From the NCBI GenBank assembly GCA_030248135.1, contig JASANC010000641.1, positions 1 through 64,000 of the forward strand: a stretch of 64,000 bases of DNA. The letters run 5' to 3'. Positions 31,387 through 41,575 of this stretch are shown piece after piece. The first letter of the stretch is position 1, and every line of letters begins with the position of its first letter. The DNA is from Theristus sp. LFF4_11 (lineage: Eukaryota > Nematoda > Chromadorea > Monhysterida > Xyalidae). The notes beneath the pieces are model-generated. The model did not search any database. It saw only the letters and a program-made list of their open reading frames with translations, and was not told the DNA's origin. The translations under genes and the position numbers were made by a program.

Positions 31387-34300
31387 TCACAACGGATTGG
31401 CACTCTTCTTGGCATCATCACCATCGGACACACTCGTCTCGCTGGCACGGTCGTAGTCTTCCTCGGTTGATTGATCGTAATAGTGGTACTCGTAGTAGAA
31501 GACAGACATGAACATGAAGATCACTGTCACCACCACCATCAGGCCAGCGAAGAACATCAACTCCCACGCCTGGCAATGCTTTATACATTGCAGATGGATA
31601 AGAAAATGATAAAAATTTCGAAAAAACAAAATATAAGCAATAAAATGACAACCATGTTCTCAAAAAACTGAAAGTCGGCGATGACGATAATGATGACATC
31701 GCCGAGTGACACCGTCAACAGCCATGCTGCTTGCAGCACTGATTTCATGGACGGCGCTGCCTGTCATTGCATCAACCGGTGGTTATCGGCAGTTGGTGGC
31801 TATTTTCCAAGAGCATCATACCTGCGAATAGCTGAACTCGAGACCAGTGATGGAAATGAGTATTTCTGCCGCTGTGATTACGGCAAATTGCGGCACCTGC
31901 AGCAGCACAGAGACAATGTTCTTGTGCACCATCTCAAACAGCGAGCGCTCGTTCTGCTGCAATAAAATCAACGTGAAACACTGCAGACCTTGTGTGCTTT
32001 ATGTACATTACGAGCTTACGCCACTATCGTCAGTGTAGATGGTCAACGCATAGACACCGCCTTGACCCCAGATGGTGAAGTTGACGTTCAACGATTTGAT
32101 ATAAGGCAGAATATCATTGGCCGATTTCTTATCAAAATCGATGTCCTCTGGTGTGATGCCAGTGATGTTGTACTGGTAAACGTGCCAACTGAAATGGTTC
32201 TTCTTTTTGCCATTGGCAAGACGCCTCATATGGTCCTTGCAAAAGAACACCTGTCAAAATACTGAACAAGAAAATCAATTGGTTGAATAAAACGTACGTT
32301 CCAGGCAAAATGGCGACGAAGTCGCATACTCGATCTTTGCAAATGACATGATTAAAATTGTACGTGTCGTGCGGGTTGCACGGTCGCTCTGTGCTCTCCT
32401 TGGCACCGATGCTACAAAGCAGCAGCAATTCTTTTGTCAAATTGAAGTCAGCAGCGGTCGCGTCACGGTAGTCGTTCATGCTGAGACAAATATCGAATGA
32501 AGATCTTTCATAACGCTAACGGCGGAAGGTCATAAAGTTGCACGGCTGTGCGACCAGCTCGCCGGGCTGGTACTTCATTACTGGTGTACTTGCTTGACAC
32601 TTGAGAAGCAGAAACGTAAACGAATGTGAAAATGAAACACAAAGCATTTTTCACCTCAATCTCAGCAAGCCGAGGCCTTCGGCGTCCTTCTCCAGTGACC
32701 CTTCTATAGTTTGATCGGACATTGGCAGGGTCTTCTTAGCAATGACCGGGTACACGATGGTGTCTGCTTTGACGGTCACATTGAGCGTGTCCACCAGGTC
32801 GCCAGGGTCGACCGCTCCGTTGCACTTGGCGCTGTCTGCCAGCGTCAGATTCCATTGCATTGCACCGACAGGCAAGTTGTGGATCGCTGTTGGGTGCGCA
32901 CCGGGCGCGTTGTGGAGCGACTGCAATGCGCGCAGTGCACACACAAGCACATCAGTGGCCACATCACGCAACACCTACGCCGTTGTGCAGCACGCTCAGT
33001 GGCAGGCCATTGCGGTAGTGCACGCTGGACACGTTCACGTCGCAGCTCAGGGTGTTCACAAAATTCAAATGACCATGTCCCTTGGCAGGCGTGCTCGGCA
33101 GAGTCGTCTGCAGACAGTTGCTTTCACACAAATCATTATTTGCTCTCACCGTAAAAAAACATCCGCAGCAGCACGAAATGTCAATTGAAAACATAGAAAC
33201 CGAGATTTTTTTGATGAACAAACATTTATTTCGAATTGCAGAATGCTAGCAACGACAAACGCTAATGCTGCCACAAAGCCACCGACAACCATGCGTCTCA
33301 ATGGTCTGCAATGGATGCTGTGAACACAACATAAACAACAAAAAAGCAAGGTGCAACTGACGTTGGCTCCAGTCGAATCCATCTGAAGAACGGATAGATC
33401 AGACCTTGGAACAACGGAATGAAGCACAAGATCAAAATCGGGTTGATTGCCTGTGTCATGTGGTCAGTGTTATCAGTTGTAGAAACTGTGTTGAGCATTT
33501 TTTTTGAAATTTCTTGAACCGCTCAATGTTTCTCTCACCTGCACCAGCGATGGAGGGAATGTGAAACCACCAATGTCATAATTCGTCTCCGCTGTTTGTA
33601 TCAACCAGCGCGAACCCTGAAAACAAAAAAAAACAAAAAAAACCTTTGAAAACTACGTGTTCCTTCTGCTCGGCAATCGGCAGCAGGTGCACGGGTGGCC
33701 CAATTTACGAAAGACAAAATGGTATTTATGTTGTCGCACAAACTTGTTGATCATAAAGCGCCCAGAAAAAAGGAATCGGAAGGTACATTATAATAATACG
33801 GAACAGACTCTTGACATCTTCTATGAACTGCGCCTGAAATAGTAAACAACAATTGATTTTAATCTGATGAGTGAACAAACCCCTGAAAACATGCACTTAC
33901 CTTGTGGCATTTTCCGCGTGCCACACAACGTTCGTCATATTTACAGAAGTGACTATCGAGGTAGTGGTCAAGCCAGTGCTTGCGTTTGATCGTGAACGTG
34001 AACTTGTTTTTGATGGCCGTCTGAGAAATTCCAACGTGCCTGCTTTTGCAACTATACACCTGGCAAGCCACAAACAAGGCACTCATTGACGCAACCTACT
34101 CCCGACACTTTGACCACCTGCGCGATCACGTTCTCTTTCGGCGGCACTTTCTTGTAGCCGAAGAAGGAGCCAAACACGAATAAAACTAAAAAGCGGTTGT
34201 GTGTGACATCAAAAACAACGTTTCAGCAAACAGTGAACACGAACAAGCGCCGCGCAAACACTCACGAACGGCTAGCACCATCAAGATCGCGGGAATGCCA

Positions 34301-35414
34301 AACGATAGCGGGTAGCACGTGGTGCGGCCGAGGCAGCGAGTCACTGCAAACTGCGTGCAGCTGTTTACTCGAACAGAGAAGGCATTGATCAAAAAGCGAC
34401 AAAGCAAACTGTGCCGACAAAAAAGAAACCTCGCATGAACGGCGAGAGAATGATTGACAGCAGACTGCCGGCGTTGATCGCAAAGTAGAAGAACGAAAAG
34501 TACGGCTCAATCAGCGCCTCCTGCAAATGTGTCAACACGATTGGCATCATCACTGTTGAGCAAACACACTGCTGAGAGCACTCGCCTGTCCACGTTCAAA
34601 CTGATCGGCACCAAACGGAGCGACGCACGGCTTGATGCCACCGGTGCCCAACGCGATGATCAACAGACCAATCAGGTCGAGCCAGCTGAACAGAATACTC
34701 GGCATCCATGGTGGTCACTCGGGAAATTTTTGTGTTAAAAAGCTGGTTCCCATCGATTTAATCAAAATAGAATCAGTCACACCTGTGCACGGCTGCATTG
34801 AGCATTGAGGCGATTGCGAGCAGCACACTGCCACTGGCGTAGAGCAAGGACACCCAGAGAATGACACTGCAACCGACACAAACACACGTGCACTTTGTGA
34901 GCCTGCTTCACAACACCAATACGAACACAGTTATTATTACTTGAACTTTCCAACATAACCGTCAGCGATGTAAGCGCCAAGCAACGGCGAGAAATAGGCA
35001 AGCACTGTGAACGCGTGGTAGTAGACGGTGGCGTCGTCACGGCTGTAGTTGAGGAATGAGTGCAGGTACATGAACAGCACCGCTGCAACAAAAAACTGGC
35101 AATCTGATGTGATCACATTTGTGTCCGTGTGATGTGGCACGCAACTGAACATTCGTGAACAAAGCGAACCTCGCATGCCGTAAAAGTTGAACCGCTCACA
35201 GAACTCGTTACCAACAATGCAGAACACTGATTTCGGCCATTGGCCCCAGGCCTTCGCAAAGCCCTGCAATGAAGAATTCATGCCAGCTACGTAAGCCAAG
35301 GTCGGCAAAACAGATAACTGCACATGTGACCTACCATTTTTTGATGGCGGTTTGCCACGCCGTCGTCCGCCGTTGCCTTGGTCGCTCCATCAGCATCGTG
35401 CAGTTCAATAGTAT
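31387..35414 (-). CDS. SLC15/POT proton-coupled oligopeptide transporter (5' exon missing)
   Basis: Plasma-membrane symporter that takes up di- and tripeptides with protons. Exons, 5' to 3': 35335-35414, 35170-35263, 34941-35082, 34783-34866, 34586-34685, 34430-34520, 34266-34367, 34100-34185, 33901-34059, 33744-33833, 33539-33616, 33362-33450, 33224-33305, 32979-33107, 32655-32920, 32294-32480, 32020-32250, 31822-31956, 31653-31760, 31387-31569. They join in phase, giving about 838 residues plus a missing first exon. Hallmarks: [99 protein letters not shown] large extracellular loop (exons 32020-33107) is typical of animal PEPT. The intron after 34586 has a GC donor. Confidence 0.93.
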
Positions 35415-36936
35415 CTTGGCAAAAATACAACTGACTTTAGTTTTCAACAGCCCGTTCTATATTTGAATCGTTTTATGTATGCTTATCTAGTTTGGCCAGG
35501 CCAAATTTCGTCAAAACTGAACTAACGGGTTTCTTTGAGTGAACTAAGCAAGTGCGTTCGTTCATCTGGTGCTTTCATTGAGTTTTATAACATGCAACTT
35601 GCAAACACGTGTTGCAAGCTGGCAGTTTTCACAACACGCCAACAAAAATTGAATGCTCCGCGCACATGCGTGAATTTGTGTGAAGCTTGCGTATGAAACG
35701 CTGTGTTGGCTACGCCTTGTGCAAAAAACAAGTGAAAACACGTGCATTTTGTCTGTGGCGTTTGTCGGTTGAGCAAAAACACAGCCTTAGAAAACTAAGA
35801 ACTGGCGAAACCGCAAATTTCATGTGTTGCATACGCTCGCAAAAAACGCCGGGTCCCTTGTGGCTTTATAGCCCGGCATGGCCGATTTTGTGAGATTCCG
35901 CTTTTTAGGTTCGCTGTTTTACCTAGACCATAAATTTCGTCTGTGGTAGGACACCTTCGGCAGTGCCCGGTATCCGTCGCACTGACGAGCCAGGGGGCAC
36001 CCGCACCGCGGTACTTGGCAAAACCGCAAACAGCGAACCGTATGGATCTTTAAAAAGGTCATTTACCGTCGTTGTTGTTAGCAGTCATTCTGCAGTTTGA
36101 ATATCAGCAGCTGCAGGCTGAACGGGCAGTCGAACGTCGAATATGTGGAACGAAATGAAGCAAGGTCACCACAGTCACAGTGGCATTGCTGCCTTTTGTG
36201 TTTACGCTTATCAGCTTAATATGACGTTTATCGTGATTTTGAAGCTGAGTTTACAACACAAAACAATGTGCGTCAAGCCGTGAACTGTTGTTTTTTTGAA
36301 AGCGCCGAAACAAGCTGCATATGGATACAGGACAGAGTTCTTTTGCGACAACGAAGACACTTCTGATAAGAAACGGTGAGCTAACTAGAGTTTGACGAGT
36401 TCAATGATTGCTTTCAATGCAGAAAGTGCTGTTGCTTGCTGCCAACTGTGTGCGTCTGTCTAAAATGGAGGCCGCCCATTCTTTTACATCCTTGCGTAAC
36501 CGTTATCACCAGTTTATGAACTTACCTAGAACATAACATTCATAGTAGTATTCTTGATCACAAAAAACGACTGTGAAAAATTTCTTATCTTCAATCCTAA
36601 TAAACAACAACACCCGACCCGAATTCCCAAACGGGTTTCATCAGTGAAAACTAACATTGTCGAAAAAGAAACAACTACAGCTAATTTACAAGCTTGTGAC
36701 AAGTAAAAGAAACAGAGTCGAAAAGGCAGCCAAAAACAATTTAGAAAGATGGCGAGCCAAAAAAATACGAGATTCGTAGCCGGTGTAAAATCGGATCTGA
36801 AAGGCGTCAGCAAGCGATGTGCAACGCGCAACAGCGGGTCAATAAACCTGATCACTAATCATCAACCAATTCGAGTACCATGCCAATGCGGTGGTCATAA
36901 TCGCCAATCTAAAACAGTAAACTCATGCTGAAATCG
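35415..36936. other. Intergenic with a dyad at 35914-36041
   Basis: Expected to contain the missing first exon and promoter of the peptide transporter. GGTTCGCTGTTT at about 35914 and its complement at about 36030 bracket a 128-bp segment. CTGGCGAAACCGCAAA (35802) and TTGGCAAAACCGCAAA (about 36016) are direct repeats. No gene is identified. Confidence 0.4.
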
Positions 36937-39900
36937 CTAAAAAAATTTAATAAAGATTTTTTCGCAAATCTGGAAAACTTCAGAGCATGCAATTGCAAGC
37001 TCAAGCACGCAGAAAACGCGGAACAAGATCGTTGCAAGCTTGTCCATGAACGACTGCGGCTGTGCCCCCACCGCCCAGGCACGCACGTTTGCGCGAACGG
37101 ACATTCGCACTTGGGCAACGTCGGCACGCTGCAGCCAGTCCAGCAAATCACGCTCGACCACCAGCGTCGGTGCTGCGCTTTCCTGTAAAATAGTTCGTTT
37201 CAAGGGAAACTCTGCACGAAACAGCAACTCAGACCACATTGCTGCGCCAGGCCTCTCTTGGCACACACACAACACATGGTGCAGTTTCTTTTTATAATTT
37301 CATTTGAAGCACGCACCCACCGATTCCATAAACCTGATGAAACCGTGGAACCAATACTGTCGCCACGTGAGGGGGACAGCCTCTAAGCCGTGTTCTGTCC
37401 TGGGGACACCAATAATGTAAGCACGATTTCGGTTCCGGTTTCCCTGTGTTTGCGCTGTACATGATCTCGCCCGCAAGTTTCATGATCGTCGCAGACTCGC
37501 AGTAGATAACGCTAACACAACGCAAAGAACGCAAAGTGGAGAAAGGTGATTGGACAGCACGAAGAACTGTGAAAAACGTGTTTACTGACGACCAGGATGC
37601 TGTGTAGTGAGACTGAGACGGAACATGGCAAAACAAGCTGCAGTCAGTTGTGAGCAGAGCTACGGAGTCTACGTGACGACATCAGTGCATGCACTGCGAG
37701 ACACGCACGTGCGAGAGAGTGCTGCCACTGACGCAGTGCAACTCGCTCAGTGCTGGTCGTCGTGGCCGCGCCAGTTTCATCGTTGCCACCCGTTTCTGCA
37801 CCATTTGCTCGAGATCAAAGTCAAGATCGCTGTCGCTGCAGTTTTTCACGTCCGCCAATTTTCGGTACGTCTTCATCTTCATTTCATCTGAGTGATCAAA
37901 CGTGTACGCACTCAACAGAAGGCATGAAATTGCTTGCCAAACATTATCCATGAAAACCTTTCCTACTTACCCTACAGGTTTTGCATTGCGAATTAATCCT
38001 CCTCCCGACTAACCTATTGTTTCAGGTAGCGTTGTGCACTTTTTGTCTTTGTTCTTCTTTTTGCGAGTGCGACCGATCGTAGCGCCGTCTGGCGGGAATG
38101 TCTTGTTGAAGTATTTCTTGAAATACTCCTGAAGAACAACATCAACTCGAAACCAGAGCGCAAGCAAAAACCAATGCAAAAACGTGTGCATGAGCGAACG
38201 AATGCGTATCGCCACAGCTGCGCAGTGTCATTCTCGACGCCGCTTGGATGGTCGAGGTAGTCGGTGACGATGCGCACGTAGCTGCCAGCCGCTGCCATCG
38301 CGTCCTTCGCTGCGTAGCCAACCTGATGAGCAGTGTGAGAAAATCAGTTCTTTGTATGGAAAGACCAATTAAACATGGCAGCTTTTTACAGAGTGCAAAG
38401 AGCGCGCGAAATTTGAACGAAAGAAACAACACGTTCCAAAACCGAACTGTCAAATTTGACCATTTTTCCAAATTAATTGATTCTTCGTGTTATTCTGTTT
38501 ATTTTCTCTGCCTCTGCACACATGATTGGGAATTAGCTGGGCATTTCTGAAAACAACAACAACTCCTAGTCTACGACTAATTCCGCCTTGATAGAGAATA
38601 CGAGGACTGACTTATTTATTCGGCCATAATGTAACTTGTTGTTCACAAATAAAAAGAAAAACAGAGCCCGATGATGAAATGCCTGTTTCGGCGTGAGATT
38701 GGGTGCCGCCCAGTTGCTGCAGGCGATGCGCCAGTCGCGTTGGCTGCCCCCGGCGGCAGTCTTCAGCAGCGTCTGGTCGTCTATGTCTTGGCCGAGGAAC
38801 GCGCCGATGGACTTCAGGTTGAACTTGTTGCAGTTGTAGACGTCTGTGAAGCGGTCGGACGCCAAGCAAACGTGGCGCAGGTCGACGCAGTGACGCACAC
38901 GCAGCTGCCACTGGGCACGCAGCCGCTGCACGTCCTCGGTCACCTCGACACCGACCTGAGCAGCAACAGCACGCTGTGCACTTCGTTGGTTGCTTGGGTG
39001 GTGTTGCACAACACTGCATGCCAGTGCTGGCACAACGCACAACACTGCATGCCAGTGCTGACACAACGCACAACACTGCATGCCAGTGCGGACACAACGC
39101 ACAACACTGCATGCCAGTGCTGACACAACGCACAACACTGCATGCCAGTGCTGACACAACGCACAACACTGCATGCCAGTGCTGACACAACGCACAACAC
39201 TGCATGCCAGTGCTGACACAACGCACAACACTGCATGCCAGTGCTGACACAACGCACAACACTGCATGCCAGTGCTGACACAACGCACAACACTGCATGC
39301 CAGTGCTGACACAACGCACAACACTGCATGCCAGTGCTGACACAACGCACAACACTGCATGCCAGTGCTGACACAACGCACAACACTGCATGCCAGTGCT
39401 GACACAACGCACAACACTGCATGCCAGTGCTGACACAACGCACAACACTGCATGCCAGTGCTGACACAACGCACAACACTGCATGCCAGTGCTGACACAA
39501 CGCACAACACTGCATGCCAGTGCTGACACAACGCACAACACTGCATGCCAGTGCTGACACAACGCACAACACTGCATGCCAGTGCTGACACAACGCACAA
39601 CACTGCATGCCAGTGCTGACACAACGCACAACACTGCATGCCAGTGCTGACACAACGCACAACACTGCATGCCAGTGCTGACACAACGCACAACACTGCA
39701 TGCCAGTGCTGACACAACGCACAACACTGCATGCCAGTGCTGACACAACGCACAACACTGCATGCCAGTGCTGGCACAACGCACAACACTGCATGCCAGT
39801 GCTGACGAGAAACCACTCACAAACACAATGTCGTGCCGATCGAGTAGTGCACGCAGACTCGCCGGCGCCTCTGTGAAGTAGCACAGGCGAATCAGCACTG

Positions 39901-40695
39901 CGACTGATGGGCTGCCCAGTTGCAGCAGTGGATCACGGCCTGCGCAGCAGAATGCGTTCAGCACATTTGTGCACACAACTACGCTTGGCAGACAGAACCG
40001 TTTTTTTTTTGAAATCCGGGAAATAAAACCACTTTCTCCGAAAAAGCCTGGCACTAAAAGTTTCAGTGCTTGAATCTAGACGAGCATTTCGGTTTGAAAA
40101 ACAAGGTTTTTGTGCAAAAATATTAAATTTAAACAGGAAATTGCAAAATTTTTTATTACCTAAAAAATTTAAAAATCCGAAAAACAAGTTTTTTAAACCA
40201 TAAAATTAGTTTTTTCGCGACAAAAGCATTTCTTTCCGTTGCCAACACTAAATACAGCAAACGAACTGGGCCATGTTGGGACACCCACACCAAAACGGGC
40301 ACCAGCACTCCTAGTGCCTAGAATCGGTGGAGGGACAGCAAACAAAAGCACCTGAACGGAGTGCATTGCAAGCACACAGCACGTCCATTCACCTTGTCGC
40401 ACGTTTTTGCGTCGCAGCAGCTGCTCGTGTCCGTGCTCGTCACGCTCCTTGTTGTCGCGCAGAGTCACGTCCAAATGCTGCGTGTTCAGGTATTCCACGT
40501 CGAGGCCAAGTGCACGCTGCTCGCCCATCGATGCCAACAGCAGCTGAAAACAGCAGCACAGAGGCGGTTTGCCAGTCTGAAGCAAACCTACGGGCACGAC
40601 GGCGTGCACAACGCAACCTGCATCGCTTCATCCCACTGCTCGTTGTTGACCACCACGTACGCCATGGACGTTTCGTTCAGCTTCACTGGCTGCAT
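36937..40695 (-). CDS. EXD2-like DEDDy 3'-5' exonuclease
   Basis: Predicted nuclease of the RNase D/WRN-like DEDDy superfamily, most like EXD2, which acts in DNA-end resection or on mitochondrial RNA in mammals. Exons, 5' to 3': 40618-40695, 40393-40543, 39821-39939, 38683-38955, 38200-38322, 38014-38128, 37733-37932, 37334-37495, 36937-37182; phases close, giving 488 residues. All catalytic residues are present: LGLDVEYL (D-x-E), CVDLRHV (second Asp) and VGYAAKDA (Tyr plus Asp). The segment GRDPLLQLGSPSVAVLIRL and the pairing SNWAAPNLTPKQ/VGYAAKDA mirror EXD2. The last three exons are weakly conserved. Intron 3 contains a 31-bp minisatellite. Intron 4 has a GC donor. The start MQPVKLNETSMAYVVVNN was chosen as the first in-frame ATG. 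Confidence 0.82.
39005..39808. repeat. 31-bp minisatellite, about 26 copies, intronic
   Basis: Unit of 31 bp: GCACAACACTGCATGCCAGT followed by GCTGACACAAC. About 26 near-identical copies. Variants sit at the edges: GCTGG in the first and next-to-last units and GCGGA in the third. It lies wholly inside the exonuclease intron 38956-39820. Because 31 is not a multiple of 3 and the unit lacks stops on the minus strand, all three minus frames stay open and encode the same 31-residue cycle. The long open frames are therefore an artefact of the repeat. Confidence 0.95.
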
Positions 40696-40894
40696 CGTGA
40701 CTGCGAATGCAACGAAGCCGTGCACTCCTCCAGCACCGCGTCTATATGTTGCCTGTTCTCATGAAGCATTTTAGCGCTCAGCTTAACGCACAGTTTCATC
40801 GGTGTCAGGTAATGTTCAGTCTATGTCAAAAACATCTGGAAATCTCACAGCGTTGTATTCTATTCACAAAGTAAACCATATTTTATTTGAAAAA

Positions 40895-41369
40895 CTATTT
40901 ATCTTCGCCGAAGCCCTTCTCCATGACGTGGAAAGGTGAAACAGACAGTGTATAAACATAGGTGGCACAAAACATGTACATCGAAATGAACAGATACCGG
41001 GTTGGAACTGCGAAAATTGTTGAATGGGTTGGATGTGAAACAAATAAATAAAAATGGTCTCAATTCTCTCAAGATTATCGATAAACAGTGAGAGGATAAA
41101 AAGGGGGCAACAAACAACAACAACAACGTCAGAATAAACAATAACAACTGTGCAATTAGAAAACAAACACGAAAAGAACTGGTAAAAAGCAGCAAGCAAC
41201 GTTGCAAGATCCACAGAAAAGAATGAACAAATACGAAGAATGAATAAAGAATGAATAAAAAGATAAAAACAGAACAAAGCAATTGGATCAAGGTTGAAGT
41301 TGAAGACAAAAACATCTTGCTCGACACGACCCGAACAATTTCTTTTATTGACTTGTTGATCTGGCTCAT
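40895..41369 (-). CDS. Candidate small single-pass membrane protein
   Basis: Tentative two-exon gene between the exonuclease and CASC3. Exon 2 (40895-41007) follows a good acceptor and encodes PTRYLFISMYMFCATYVYTL, then SVSPFHVMEKGFGEDK and a stop: one hydrophobic helix and a charged tail. A possible first exon starts at 41369 with MSQINKSIKEIVRVVSSK. The donor joining them (about 41273) is weak, so the exon-1 model is uncertain. The total would be about 68 residues. I do not recognise the family; size and layout resemble small mitochondrial or ER membrane proteins. Confidence 0.33.
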
Positions 41370-41575
41370 TTTACCGCACACAAACACTGCGTGCATAAAA
41401 TGAAATGAAACACTGCGAGAAAATTAGAAAATAACATGAAAACAACAAAAGGACATAACCAAGTTATTATAACAACAAAAATCACGCTAACACCACAAAA
41501 ACAACGAACACAAAGCAAATAAAAAAGAATGGAAAAGTGAATGAATCTGAGAGCGCCTGCAGATGCACAATGTTG

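Noticed and set aside
32500..32620. Extra exon ([18 protein letters not shown]) in the transporter loop
   Set aside because: Exons 32655-32920 and 32294-32480 already join in phase. The segment can be inserted only in another frame, so it is left out, although it could be an alternative exon.
39005..39808. Regular repeats suggestive of a CRISPR array
   Set aside because: Units are directly tandem without unique spacers, in a eukaryotic intron.
38566..40054. Open frames of 314, 416 and 480 codons on the minus strand
   Set aside because: They run through the 31-bp intronic array in all three frames; only the flanking parts are exonuclease exons.
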